From an uncultured Allomuricauda sp. (lineage in GTDB: Bacteria > Bacteroidota > Bacteroidia > Flavobacteriales > Flavobacteriaceae), in contig NZ_CAMYIC010000026.1 in assembly GCF_947258355.1 (NCBI RefSeq), positions 1-64,000 on the forward strand: a stretch of DNA of 64,000 nt. Reading direction: 5' to 3'. The notes beneath the pieces were generated by a model. It saw only the letters and a program-made list of their open reading frames with translations, was not told where the DNA came from and did not search any database. Of the stretch, positions 42,566-52,284 are shown one piece after another. Both the position numbers and the translations under genes were made by a program. Position 1 is the first letter of the stretch. Each line of letters opens with the position of its first letter.

Positions 42566-43822
42566 TCATTCGTCCTTGTATACGACCCCGTTCTTCATCA
42601 CATATTTGACGTGCTTCATTTGAGAAATGTCCTCCAGAGGATTTCCTTGAACAGCGATGATATCTGCCAAGTATCCTTTTTTAATCATTCCCAATTCATC
42701 AAAATGTAAGATTTTTGCATTCAAAGAGGTTGCGGATTGTAGCGCTTTGATAGGTTCCATACCATAGGCCACCATAAGTTCCAATTCACGATAATTTTCT
42801 CCATGCGTAAATACACCAACATCACCACCGAAAACAATATCAACTCTTGATTGCAGTGCCAGTTGAAAAGACTTCTTCTTTTTGGCCACTCGTTCAGGGT
42901 CGGGCTCGGTACCTTTTTTCCAGCCTTTATATTGTTCAATAGCATCACCTGCAGCAAGAGTAGGGCAAAGGGCTACTCCATTTTCCTTCATTAACGCAAA
43001 GATTTCAGCGGTACCTCCATCACCATGTTCAATGGTTTCCACACCTCCCATAATGGCACGCCGCATGCCTTCTGGAGTACTGGCATGGGCTACAACATAC
43101 CGTCCGGCCGTGGTGGCGGCCTCGACCATGGCATTTATTTCTTCTTGTAAAAAAGTGGGTTGAGAGGGCTCTCCTTTGCCCCAGCGGTAGTCGGCATAAA
43201 CTTTTATAAGGTTGGCCCCATTGCCCAGTTGAGTTCGTACTTCTCGAATAGCTTCATCCCTGCCACTTACAGGAACTGCGCCCAAGGGTACGGTAACGCC
43301 ATCATGAAATCCTTTTGGGCCATAGGCACCAGTGGCTACGATGGCAGGACCAGCCATTAAGGTACGTGGACCTGGAATAATACCTTCATCAATGGTTTTT
43401 TTAAGGTATATATCGGTATAACCTGCCCCCTCCGAACCTAGATCGCGCATAGAGGTAACTCCTGCCATCAATGATTTTTTAGCATGTACCGCGCCCCTGA
43501 TAGCCCTCTCGGCAGGGGATTCTACCAGCACTTGGTCGTTCCATTCCGTTTCGTTGTATGGGTGCAACAACAAATGGGAATGACCTTCAATGATACCAGG
43601 CATCAGGGTCATACCCTTTAATTCTTTTTTGGTATATGACCCCATGTTTTTTAGTCCATCTAGAGGACCTGCGTAGGTAATTCGGTTTTCATTTACGGCT
43701 ACTACCCAGTCTTTATGCAGTTCTCTGCCATCGAAAACCTGCTCGGGCAGCAAAAGTGTTTGTGAACGCAAACTGTTCAGGAATAGAATCAGAATTATTG
43801 CGAAAATGTATTTTAATTTCAT
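42566..43822 (-). CDS. Secreted amidohydrolase (imidazolonepropionase-like), second of a pair
   Basis: A 418-residue metal-dependent hydrolase with a signal peptide (ending LRSQ). Metal ligands are in EGHSHLLLHP, the VVAHAS histidine, the TIEHGD histidine and the GGDVGVF aspartate. The family hydrolyses cyclic amides or acyl-amino-acid bonds; periplasmic members are often Xaa-Pro dipeptidase/prolidase-like. Lies 18 bp after a second amidohydrolase, so the pair is co-transcribed. Confidence 0.88.
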   Translation of the reverse strand: MKLKYIFAIILILFLNSLRSQTLLLPEQVFDGRELHKDWVVAVNENRITYAGPLDGLKNMGSYTKKELKGMTLMPGIIEGHSHLLLHPYNETEWNDQVLVESPAERAIRGAVHAKKSLMAGVTSMRDLGSEGAGYTDIYLKKTIDEGIIPGPRTLMAGPAIVATGAYGPKGFHDGVTVPLGAVPVSGRDEAIREVRTQLGNGANLIKVYADYRWGKGEPSQPTFLQEEINAMVEAATTAGRYVVAHASTPEGMRRAIMGGVETIEHGDGGTAEIFALMKENGVALCPTLAAGDAIEQYKGWKKGTEPDPERVAKKKKSFQLALQSRVDIVFGGDVGVFTHGENYRELELMVAYGMEPIKALQSATSLNAKILHFDELGMIKKGYLADIIAVQGNPLEDISQMKHVKYVMKNGVVYKDE

Positions 43823-43840
43823 GGCGATGTTGTTTGGGGT

Positions 43841-45247
43841 TTAATCCATTATAGATTTGTTCAGTAGCTCTTTTAGATCACTTTTTGAGAATAGTTGGCT
43901 TCCTTTGATTACGGAATAAATCATTTGAGTGTTTTCGATATTTTCCAGAGGGTTGGCCTCCAAAATGACCAAATCCGATATTTTTCCTTTGGAAATTTCG
44001 CCATAGTTTTCGGTTTGATTTAAGAATTCAGCTCCGTTTACGCTGGAGGTTCGTAACGCATCAAGTGGAGAGATGCCATTTTCTACCATGGCCTGCAGCT
44101 CCTTGTGCAAGGAAATACCGGGATAGGTATAGGAGTTAAATGCTCCGCTGTCTGAACCAGCCAATAATTGAACTCCCGCGGAATCAAGTGATTTAGCCAA
44201 TTCGCCAAAAAATGAATCCAATTGCTTCCTGTTTTCCCTGGCTTCTTCAGATGAGTTCATGGCAGAACGTATTCTGCCCTGATAGGTTTGGATGATGCCA
44301 CTACCCATATATTTAAGGTACTCATCATTGCTGTGGTCCACTTCATCCAAATAGCTTAAAGTTTCACCAATATGCAACGTGGGAACTACAAAAACATCAT
44401 TCTGTTTTAATGTATTAAAGGTAGTTTGCGCAGTGCTATCGGAATACCCATCCATTAGAGCGGGCATCGCCCCCCAGAAGCCGATTTCTCCTTGGTTCAA
44501 TTTTTCGGTGACTTCTATCTCGTTACTGGCACAGCCCTTCATAATGTAGTAAAGGTGCTCAATGCCATCCATTCCCGCATTTATGGTCTCGTCCAAGGTG
44601 ACAGTAAATGGCATATGGCCCGAAACGGTAAATCCTCTTTTCTTGGCCTCTTCTATAGCTGCCAAATAGTTGTCCGCTGAAATTCTACTGTCGTAGATTT
44701 TTACAAAATCCACGTTTAAGGATTCTAGTGAATCAAGCGCTTTTGCCACATCGGCTTGGCTCTCTACTTCCAAAGAGCCTGCCCAACTGCCGTTTGAACC
44801 ATCAATTTTTGGCCCTGCGGTAAAGATGGTGGGACCCGCCAGTTCTTCCGAAGCAATTTGAGTTTTCCAATCCATTACAGCGTGGGTGAGGTCGCCCCCT
44901 GCATCACGCACCGTGGTAATGCCGTTGGCAATAAAAAGCTTTAAAAAGTTCTCATTGTTATTGATTAAGGTATCACCCCCTCGCAAATGGATGTGGTTAT
45001 CCCAAAAACCAGGTAACACATACTTTCCAGAGGCGTCGATAGTGTCATTGGCTTCAAAATCTTTCGAATCCACAGGCATTACCACTTCAATTCTTCCATT
45101 GGAAATTAAAATGTTTTGATTCTCGATTTGTCCGGTTTCCAGATGGATGACTTGTGCGTTGGTAATCGCTAAATCGTATTGCGGTGTTGCTTCCTTTTTA
45201 CAGCTAATAATGATGAGTAAAAAGAATAGTAAGAGTGGTCGGATCAT
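43841..45247 (-). CDS. Amidohydrolase lipoprotein, first of a pair
   Basis: A 468-residue lipoprotein (IIISC, Cys16). Ligands: WDNHIHLRGG (HxH), the carboxylated-lysine-type FVKIYDS segment, VSGHMPF, GIEHLYY and GSDSGAF (Asp). Related to the downstream enzyme but only distantly, so the two probably have different substrates. The promoter at 45268-45295 drives both. Confidence 0.88.
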   Translation of the reverse strand: MIRPLLLFFLLIIISCKKEATPQYDLAITNAQVIHLETGQIENQNILISNGRIEVVMPVDSKDFEANDTIDASGKYVLPGFWDNHIHLRGGDTLINNNENFLKLFIANGITTVRDAGGDLTHAVMDWKTQIASEELAGPTIFTAGPKIDGSNGSWAGSLEVESQADVAKALDSLESLNVDFVKIYDSRISADNYLAAIEEAKKRGFTVSGHMPFTVTLDETINAGMDGIEHLYYIMKGCASNEIEVTEKLNQGEIGFWGAMPALMDGYSDSTAQTTFNTLKQNDVFVVPTLHIGETLSYLDEVDHSNDEYLKYMGSGIIQTYQGRIRSAMNSSEEARENRKQLDSFFGELAKSLDSAGVQLLAGSDSGAFNSYTYPGISLHKELQAMVENGISPLDALRTSSVNGAEFLNQTENYGEISKGKISDLVILEANPLENIENTQMIYSVIKGSQLFSKSDLKELLNKSIMD

Positions 45248-45267
45248 TGGTGGTTGATTTTATTCCT

Positions 45268-45295
45268 TAAAGATACCCGATTTTTTATTCATCAA
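45268..45295 (-). promoter_or_regulatory. Promoter of the amidohydrolase pair
   Basis: Minus-strand TTG (45295-45293), a 17-bp spacer and TATCTTTA (45275-45268), which misses the TAnnTTTG consensus only at the last base. It ends 21 bp before the ATG. Confidence 0.5.
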
Positions 45296-45345
45296 GCTTT
45301 TGGGATTTTCCAATTTTTTTGGTGATTTTTATCCAAATACAAGTT

Positions 45346-46602
45346 TTGAAAGAGGCTAAGCCAAGTTGGTTCTATTTATTATTGTTGATTCTTTCGGGTG
45401 AAGCCATCTTTATCCTACCCTTTGTTTTACCACGCGTTTTTAGGCCTACTGTATTGGATGTTTTGGAATTGGACAATGTTCAGTTTGGACTCTGTTTTTC
45501 CGTTTACGGACTGGTGGCCATGGTTTCTTACGTGCTTGGTGGTCCACTGGCCGATAAGTACCAACCTCGAAAATTGATTGCCGTCGCCTTGTGGATGACC
45601 GCATTGGGTGGGTTTTTGTTTGCGCAATATCCAGATTTGTGGGTACTTCAGATCATTTATGGTTGGTGGGGCTTTACCACTATTTTTCTGTTTTGGGCTC
45701 CCATGATCAAGGCTACTAGAATTTGGGGTGGAGCTAATTCACAGGGAAAAGCTTTTGGATTTCTTGATGGGGGTCGCGGATTGACTGGTGCCCTGTTCAG
45801 TTTGTTGGGGGTGATGGTTTTTTCCTTCTTTTTATCAGCATCCCCTGATACAGCCGATTTAGATGACCGAAAGCAAGCATTTACCTATGTCATCTATACG
45901 GCTTCCATTATCATTATTTTAGTGGGGTTTTTGGTATGGTTTTTTATGAAAACTGACGAAAACGATGAACAAGTAACTCTTGACCGTATTTCTTGGCAGG
46001 ACATTAAACAAGTATTGAAGTTACCTTCGGTTTGGTTGCTGATGGTTATCATCCTATGTGGTTATGTTGGTTATAAAATCACGGATATCATCTCTCAATA
46101 TGCAGAGGAAGTGATGCTCTACAATCAAGTGGACTCTGCCAAAGTGGGAACTTTGTTGCAATTCCTGCGGCCCACAACAGGTATTCTATTTGGTTTGATT
46201 GCCGACCGTTTAAAAATCACTTGGCTTTTGGTCGTAAGTTTTATGTTGGCCCTAGCAGGAGGCTTGCTCTTTGCAAGTGGGGTCATTGCTCCTACGACAA
46301 CACTTTTGTTTTTTATCTCGGTAGTTGTTATAGCTGCGGGGATATATGGTATAAGGGCTTTGTATTTTGGAGTAATGCATGTTGGGAAAATCCCATTGCT
46401 TCTAACGGGAACGGCTGTTGGTTTAATTTCGTTGATAGGCTATACACCGGATGTGTTTGCGGGCCCCGCTTACGGTATGCTGCTAGATGCACATCCAGGT
46501 GAAGAAATTGGACATCAAAATGTGTTTTGGATGTTAAGTGCGTTTGCTTTAATCGGTGGTATTGCAGCATTTATTTACCATAGAAAATATGGTAAGCAGT
46601 GA
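45346..46602 (+). CDS. MFS transporter
   Basis: About 418 residues with twelve hydrophobic spans and the MFS loop-2/3 signature GGPLADKYQPRK. The N-terminal lead is KPSWFYLLLLILSGEAIFILPFVLPRVFRPT, a pattern of one Bacteroidota MFS branch of unknown substrate. No ATG exists at the 5' end; TTG 45346 fits the family N-terminus best, with GTG 45322 as alternative. Divergent from the amidohydrolase pair, so uptake of their products is possible but unproven. Confidence 0.85.
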   Translation: MKEAKPSWFYLLLLILSGEAIFILPFVLPRVFRPTVLDVLELDNVQFGLCFSVYGLVAMVSYVLGGPLADKYQPRKLIAVALWMTALGGFLFAQYPDLWVLQIIYGWWGFTTIFLFWAPMIKATRIWGGANSQGKAFGFLDGGRGLTGALFSLLGVMVFSFFLSASPDTADLDDRKQAFTYVIYTASIIIILVGFLVWFFMKTDENDEQVTLDRISWQDIKQVLKLPSVWLLMVIILCGYVGYKITDIISQYAEEVMLYNQVDSAKVGTLLQFLRPTTGILFGLIADRLKITWLLVVSFMLALAGGLLFASGVIAPTTTLLFFISVVVIAAGIYGIRALYFGVMHVGKIPLLLTGTAVGLISLIGYTPDVFAGPAYGMLLDAHPGEEIGHQNVFWMLSAFALIGGIAAFIYHRKYGKQ

Positions 46603-46603
46603 C

Positions 46604-47176
46604 TTATTGATTTCTGTATTTAATATTTTTTTCTGAAAGGGATACGATTTCCTTGATTCTTCTTTTTCGGGTTTCTTCCCGTTTGGCCTGCTTTAGCCAA
46701 TAGAGATAGCTCTTTCTTTGACTATTGGTGAAATTTTTAAAGTTTTTTTGTGCAGTTGGGTGATTGTTGAAAGCTTTTTGCAAATCCTCTGGAACCACAC
46801 CGTTTTCCACATTGTCCAATATGGTCCAGGAACCATTTTGTTTGGCAACTTCAATGGCTTCCAGACCACTTTTGTGCATCAAACCATTAGCATTTAATTC
46901 TTTTATGTGATTCTTGTTGACTCTGCTCCAGGTGCTCTTGGGTTTTCTTGGACAGAAGTATTGTTTTCGCTTACCATCACCGAGACTTTTAACGGTGCTG
47001 TCTATCCACCCGTAACAAAGAGCAACTTTTACGGCCTCTTCCCATCGCATACTTTCTTTATGATGTTCTACTTTGTAAAAAATCAAATGGACACCAGTAT
47101 GCGTTTCGTGGTTTTCATGAAGCCACTCGCGCCACTCGTCATCGTTTTTAAAATAATGCTCGGGATGCTTTTTCAA
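46604..47176 (-). CDS. YdeI/OmdA-family protein
   Basis: A 190-residue cytosolic protein with the YdeI signature EAVKVALCYGWIDSTVKSL and FCPRKPKSTWSRVNKNHIKEL, and a basic helical C-terminal part. The family is annotated as bacteriocin-protection or OmpD-associated on thin evidence; the function is unknown. It begins 1 bp after the M1 peptidase stop, the end of a long tight gene string. Confidence 0.85.
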   Translation of the reverse strand: MKKHPEHYFKNDDEWREWLHENHETHTGVHLIFYKVEHHKESMRWEEAVKVALCYGWIDSTVKSLGDGKRKQYFCPRKPKSTWSRVNKNHIKELNANGLMHKSGLEAIEVAKQNGSWTILDNVENGVVPEDLQKAFNNHPTAQKNFKNFTNSQRKSYLYWLKQAKREETRKRRIKEIVSLSEKNIKYRNQ

Positions 47177-47177
47177 A

Positions 47178-48791
47178 TTAAATTTTTTGGGTCTCTATGT
47201 AGAAGTTTTTGTCAAAATCAACTTGGGTCCCGCCTAATTCCTCGGTTTTCCAAGTAGCATTCGGGAACAGCCATTTTTCCGAACCCTTCACAGCTATTTT
47301 AATGGGCATATCAAATCCTTCCACAATGTTCACATACCTATAACTGATGGTTTTCCCATCAATTTTGTATTCCAATTTGGGAATCATGGTAGTCCGTAAA
47401 TATTGATCAAAGAAAGCGGATAGGTCCTTTCCAGATTTTTCACTCAAATAATTTTCTATTTGCTGAGAGGTAACGGTTTGGTGATAAAAATCTTTATTAA
47501 GGCCTCTCAATATCTCACGCCATTTTTTATCATCCTCAACTAATTGACGAAGGGTATGAAGCATGTTTGCTCCCTTGTAGTACATATCTCCGGAGCCACT
47601 TTTGTTTACCCCATACGGACCAATTATTGGTCGGTCGTTTTGGATATTAGTTCGGGTTCCTATCACATATTCCGCAGCGGCCTTTTTGCCAAAATGATAG
47701 TCGAGGTATAGGTTCTCCGAATAGGCCGTAAAACCCTCGTGCACCCACATATCGGCAATATCTTTATAGGTGATGTTGTTGGCAAACCACTCATGGCCTG
47801 CTTCGTGGATAATGATAAAATCAAATTTAAGACCCCAACCAGTGCCTGAAAGATCACGGCCCAAGTAACCATTTTCAAATTTATTTCCATAGGTTACCGA
47901 ACTTTGGTGTTCCATGCCCAAATAGGGCACTTCTACTAATTTAAAACCGTCTTCGTAAAAAGGGTAGGGGCCAAACCAGTGCTCAAAGGCACGAATCATC
48001 ATTGGGGTTTGGGCAAATTGAGTTTTGGCTTTATCCAAATTTTCGGGCAACACATAATAATCCAGTTGTAGCGGACCATTTTCACCTTCGTAAGTTTCTC
48101 CAAAATGAGTGTAGTTTCCAATATTTACATTTACTCCGTAGTTATTTATCGGGTTTTTAACCATCCAATTAAAAGTTTTGGATTCACCATTTTCTTCAAC
48201 GCTCTCCAATTGTCCGTTGGAAACATCCATGAGGTGGTCGGGAACAGTAATGCTGATTCGCATGCTATCCACTTCGTCATACATGTGGTCTTTATTGGGC
48301 CACCATACACTTGCTCCTAGACCTTGGCAAGATGTGGCGACAAATGGATTGCCATTTTCGTCCTCTTTCCACGAAAAACCTCCGTCCCAAGGGGCACGGA
48401 CCGCTTCACGAGGATAACCAGAGTACACAATTTTAAGCTCGTTAAGATCTCCTGGAACCTGTTTTTTCTTTAGTTTGATGAAATGTGCGTTTCCTTCTGA
48501 AGTGAACTTCAACTTTTTACCATCTTGTGAGATGGATTCAATTTTCATTGGTTCCTGTAGGTCTATTTGTAGGGTTTTTGCTTCTTTCAGCACCTTGTAC
48601 CTGACCACATTGTATCCTGTTATAAACTTTTTGGAGGGCTCGACCTTAACGTTGAGGTCGTAATGATTTAGATCCCACCATTCACGTTCTGGAGTAATGC
48701 TTCCCCTTAGGGAGTCTTGTCTTGTGAATTCTTGCGCATTGATCGCCCATGCTCCAATTAAAAGAGCAATGGTTAAGAAACTATGTTTCAT
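47178..48791 (-). CDS. M1-family zinc aminopeptidase
   Basis: A 537-residue secreted protein (signal peptide ending AINAQ). Catalytic HEAGHEW at 329-335 (HExxH) with the third ligand Glu352 (VHEGF). The substrate-binding GAMEN-type motif is GMEHQ (292-296), a variant that keeps the key Glu. It lacks the long C-terminal ERAP/PepN domain. Releases N-terminal amino acids in the periplasm. Follows the M28 peptidase by 13 bp. Confidence 0.92.
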   Translation of the reverse strand: MKHSFLTIALLIGAWAINAQEFTRQDSLRGSITPEREWWDLNHYDLNVKVEPSKKFITGYNVVRYKVLKEAKTLQIDLQEPMKIESISQDGKKLKFTSEGNAHFIKLKKKQVPGDLNELKIVYSGYPREAVRAPWDGGFSWKEDENGNPFVATSCQGLGASVWWPNKDHMYDEVDSMRISITVPDHLMDVSNGQLESVEENGESKTFNWMVKNPINNYGVNVNIGNYTHFGETYEGENGPLQLDYYVLPENLDKAKTQFAQTPMMIRAFEHWFGPYPFYEDGFKLVEVPYLGMEHQSSVTYGNKFENGYLGRDLSGTGWGLKFDFIIIHEAGHEWFANNITYKDIADMWVHEGFTAYSENLYLDYHFGKKAAAEYVIGTRTNIQNDRPIIGPYGVNKSGSGDMYYKGANMLHTLRQLVEDDKKWREILRGLNKDFYHQTVTSQQIENYLSEKSGKDLSAFFDQYLRTTMIPKLEYKIDGKTISYRYVNIVEGFDMPIKIAVKGSEKWLFPNATWKTEELGGTQVDFDKNFYIETQKI

Positions 48792-48804
48792 TTATGAATG
48801 TTTA

Positions 48805-50136
48805 TTATCTGAAAACTTTGTTTGGAAAAACCACGGGACTTTCGTGTCCGTCTTTGCCAACAGCCGCTACACCAAAGAAGTAATTGTCGATTACAATACC
48901 TTCCAAGGTATGCTCGCTAACATCGCCGACATACTTGTAATTATCCCAAGTAGGGGAGGTGGTATCTCTCCAATATATTTTGTATCCCACGGCGCCATCT
49001 ACTTTGCTCCAGCGCAGTTTGGCACTAGGTTCCACAATACCTCCGATCTCCACAGTTTCCGGAGCAGGTGGTGCCCAAGCAATGGATGCTAGATTTATGG
49101 CATTTACTGCAGTGAGCTTTTTGGCATATTCAAAATTTACATGTTCCAAAACGTCGCCATAATCAATACCGTCCTCTGTTCGGATGTCTTGATGTTGCTG
49201 TGTGTAATTCTCGTGTGCCTCCATAATACGAACACCTGCATAGCCGGCATCGTTAAAAGGTCTGTGGTGGCCACCACGCCCAAATCTATCCAAACGGTAA
49301 ATCATCATGGGGTTCATTTCGGGCATGTATGTCTTTGTGGTTTTGTACAGGTAGCGTGCCAACTGACGGGAAATACCATCTACTTCACCACCATAAAACC
49401 TTCTAGCCCTTCGCTGTTGCTCAGTTTCTGTCGGTGGTACGGGCTCTGAGAAAATTCTAAAATCCCTATTGCTCACTACACCATCAACTCCTGTGATGTT
49501 TCCAATCATATCGTTATTGAGAATACCCACAATATCCCATCCTTGCTCTTTGGCATAGGCAGCTAAACCTTTACCTCCGTACAGTCCTTGCTCTTCTCCA
49601 GAAAGCCCGACATAAATGATGCTACTCTCAAACTGATATTGGGATAACACTCGAGATGCTTCAATGGTACCTGCCATTCCACTGGCATTATCGTTAGCAC
49701 CGGGAGAATCCGATGTATAGTTGGTAGGGTCGCTCACGCGGGAATCAATATCACCGCTCATTATAATATAGCGATTGGGGAATTTGGTTCCGCGTTGAAT
49801 GGCCACAACATTCACGATTTCCACGTCTTTTACGATTCGCGCATTGTCTCCTTCTTCAATCAAGTTTTTTTGATAGAAAACCTCGAGACAATCGTTACAG
49901 TCTGCCGATATTTTTTCGAATTCCGATTTAATCCATCTTCTAGCGGCACCAATTCCTCTGGTTTGCGAAACGGTATCGCTTAAGGTGTGTCGTGTGCCGA
50001 AGTTGACCAGTGTGGTCACATCGTTTTCGATACGGTCGGCAGAAACCGAATTGATTATGTCGTAAAGCCGGGTATCGGTTTGGGCATAACTTAAAGTGGA
50101 AAGAATCAGTGATAATGCAAGTAATGTATTTCTCAT
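48805..50136 (-). CDS. M28-family zinc peptidase with C-terminal Fn3-like domain
   Basis: A 443-residue secreted protein; the signal peptide fixes the start at ATG 50136 (MRNTLLALSLILSTLSYAQ), although the frame opens at 50226. M28 ligand motifs: MSGDIDSR, then PGANDNASGMA (Asp), LSGEEQGLYG (catalytic Glu-Glu) and a later aspartate. A fibronectin-III-like domain (about 345-435: AKLRWSKVDGAVGYKIYWRD) ends the protein. Aminopeptidase role inferred from the family. Confidence 0.9.
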   Translation of the reverse strand: MRNTLLALSLILSTLSYAQTDTRLYDIINSVSADRIENDVTTLVNFGTRHTLSDTVSQTRGIGAARRWIKSEFEKISADCNDCLEVFYQKNLIEEGDNARIVKDVEIVNVVAIQRGTKFPNRYIIMSGDIDSRVSDPTNYTSDSPGANDNASGMAGTIEASRVLSQYQFESSIIYVGLSGEEQGLYGGKGLAAYAKEQGWDIVGILNNDMIGNITGVDGVVSNRDFRIFSEPVPPTETEQQRRARRFYGGEVDGISRQLARYLYKTTKTYMPEMNPMMIYRLDRFGRGGHHRPFNDAGYAGVRIMEAHENYTQQHQDIRTEDGIDYGDVLEHVNFEYAKKLTAVNAINLASIAWAPPAPETVEIGGIVEPSAKLRWSKVDGAVGYKIYWRDTTSPTWDNYKYVGDVSEHTLEGIVIDNYFFGVAAVGKDGHESPVVFPNKVFR

Positions 50137-50137
50137 G

Positions 50138-50755
50138 TTAAAAAGCGTTGGTTTTTTTCTGAAAGTAAACTGCGTGAAAATAGCAAAAAGGCCCCAAAAG
50201 CATATAAACAATCCCTGGGAGTCCATAATATAATCCTAATTTAAGTTTGGCAATAATAATTGAAATGAGCGCGACAATTACAAAAAGCCCAAAATGTCGG
50301 GCATAGAACAAATGTTTTTTGTCTTTCCCACCATCTTTTTTGTACACCCTAAAATACATTAGGGCGTAGCACAAAAAAATCAACAAAAACCCTAAACTGT
50401 AAAGCTGGAAAAGCGACGAAAATTCGTCTGCATTAATTTCTAGCGTACGGGTCCAAAAATTGATCAATGACTTAATGGGGAAAATATAGTATAAAATCAA
50501 AAACAGAAGGATAGCGTTCAACGCAATTATCATATTATCCATATAATCCGTTCTGCGAAAGAAGTTGTAATGCACCGACCAAAGCCCGACCAACGCAAAA
50601 AAACTGACCCCGAAACTTAAAAACACGATCCAGTTTATCTGTAATATGGAATTCTCGGCCTGTGTACCCACCGAAACTACCAACAATGTAGCTGCAAATG
50701 CAAAGACAGCATCGCTAAAGGCCTCGATTCTGGAAATGTTATGCGGTAGTTTCAT
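50138..50755 (-). CDS. TMEM175-family potassium channel-like protein
   Basis: A 205-residue, six-span membrane protein. The N-terminal pore-lining motif RIEAFSDAVFAFAATLLVV matches the RxxxFSDAVFAFA signature of TMEM175/DUF1211 channels, which conduct K+ without a classic selectivity filter. Bacterial members carry one repeat and work as tetramers. Sits 1 bp upstream of the M28 gene and 5 bp after the propeller/NTF2 gene. Confidence 0.9.
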   Translation of the reverse strand: MKLPHNISRIEAFSDAVFAFAATLLVVSVGTQAENSILQINWIVFLSFGVSFFALVGLWSVHYNFFRRTDYMDNMIIALNAILLFLILYYIFPIKSLINFWTRTLEINADEFSSLFQLYSLGFLLIFLCYALMYFRVYKKDGGKDKKHLFYARHFGLFVIVALISIIIAKLKLGLYYGLPGIVYMLLGPFCYFHAVYFQKKTNAF

Positions 50756-50760
50756 ATTGT

Positions 50761-52284
50761 TTATTGAATAAAAGTAACCTTGTCAATTAGTCCCTGTTCA
50801 ATTTCATAAATGGCTATGGCTCTATAATTCGTACCATTAATAGTTACCGATTCCTCATCAATCACCTTGTTTCCAATAACAATCCTGTTTTTCACCTCAC
50901 AATGAAGGTCTGGTGTGTTTTCAAAAAAGGCACCATATTGTTGTACAAGTTTGGATTTGCCTTGCGAATTAAGTGTTTTAGGAAATTGATAAAGTTGTAT
51001 ATCTTCAGAATAGGTTTCTGAAAAAGCTTCTATATCCCTTTTATTGTAGGCTTCCAATTGCGCTTGTACAATACTTTCTGCATCGGTCAATGGACCATCC
51101 GGGAAAACAAACATCATGGATGTGATAAGGCCATTTTCCACACTGTAAATGGCAACTTGGTGTCCTTCTCTACCATCAACCTGGGTAATTTCCTCATCTA
51201 TTATGGTATTACCAAGAACAATTCGTTTAACCACTTCGACTTTAGAGGTTTTTACATTTTCGAAAAAACGTTCATAATTATCCAATAGGTTGCTATTGCC
51301 AATGTACATGGTTTTGTTTGGAAAACGCTGAACCTTTACATCTTCTGAAAAACACTCTGCAAAAGCATTCAAGTCTCTATTATTAAATGCTTGGACTTGA
51401 TTTTGAATTGTTTTTGACGGTGACTCCTCGGCTACAAAAGCCAGTCTTTTAAAGTTGGGGCTTACAGCAATACGACTGATATTGTTGATTTCTACCTGAT
51501 CAAATTCAATGATGGTTTCCCATTCGGAACCGGAATCGATATCCAAGCTCAAAAGCTTTTTGCCCGCTCCCGTAACAATGGTGTTTTTGTCCAACCACAC
51601 AATATCTTCCTCTTTACCATAGGTTTCGGTGATTTTTTTTGATTCTCCCGTAGCTGGATTGAGGGATAAAATCTCCCATGTATCGTTCTTTTTACCAATA
51701 AAACTGACCAAATCAGAATTGGGAATGTTATGAAGCGACCGTCCTACGTTTTGGTATACGGTATTTTGCGTGTTCTCTTCCAAATTTAAGACTATGAGGT
51801 CCATTCGATTATCCACCAATACAGTGGCAACCAAAATATGGTCGTCGAACCAAACATGGTAACCGATCTTCAAATCGGCAATTGGTGTGGATTCGCCTGT
51901 TTCAAAATCATATTCATACAATAATTGCAAACCATCGATATCCAATCGAATGGCTGAAAAGGCATTTTTTCCGGGGATGCGCAACGGTGAATATTCACTC
52001 CCGGCGGTTGTGTAGGTCAACCAAGAAGAGGTACTTCCCTCTTTTACATTGAACTTAAGGATATCCGTCTGATTTTTTCTGGTAGACGCAAACAATATGC
52101 TATCATCGTCCCAAAATGATGGTTGGTTGTCGTATCCTGCATTATTGGAGATATTTTTCGGATTGGACAATGCAATTTTTCCATTGCTCAGTTCCAGGTC
52201 AAAAAGATAGACCTCGGTCTCGGTCTGACACCATCCTTGGGCGCTCACCAATATAAAGCAAACAATGAAAAAACCTCGTATCAT
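50761..52284 (-). CDS. TolB-like propeller protein with two tandem NTF2/SnoaL domains
   Basis: A 507-residue secreted protein (signal peptide ending SAQGWCQ). Residues about 20-285 form TolB-type propeller blades (DDSILFASTRKNQTDILKF). They are followed by two homologous NTF2-like domains (about 288-395 and 400-507), recognisable by FNNRDLNAFAECFSEDVKVQ and YNKRDIEAFSETYSEDIQLY. Domain duplication is clear by eye. Function unknown. Its ATG overlaps the trehalose enzyme stop by 4 bp. Confidence 0.85.
   Translation of the reverse strand: MIRGFFIVCFILVSAQGWCQTETEVYLFDLELSNGKIALSNPKNISNNAGYDNQPSFWDDDSILFASTRKNQTDILKFNVKEGSTSSWLTYTTAGSEYSPLRIPGKNAFSAIRLDIDGLQLLYEYDFETGESTPIADLKIGYHVWFDDHILVATVLVDNRMDLIVLNLEENTQNTVYQNVGRSLHNIPNSDLVSFIGKKNDTWEILSLNPATGESKKITETYGKEEDIVWLDKNTIVTGAGKKLLSLDIDSGSEWETIIEFDQVEINNISRIAVSPNFKRLAFVAEESPSKTIQNQVQAFNNRDLNAFAECFSEDVKVQRFPNKTMYIGNSNLLDNYERFFENVKTSKVEVVKRIVLGNTIIDEEITQVDGREGHQVAIYSVENGLITSMMFVFPDGPLTDAESIVQAQLEAYNKRDIEAFSETYSEDIQLYQFPKTLNSQGKSKLVQQYGAFFENTPDLHCEVKNRIVIGNKVIDEESVTINGTNYRAIAIYEIEQGLIDKVTFIQ

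Noticed and set aside
50137..50226. Upstream extension of the M28 frame
   Set aside because: It overlaps TMEM175 and precedes a proper signal peptide at 50136.
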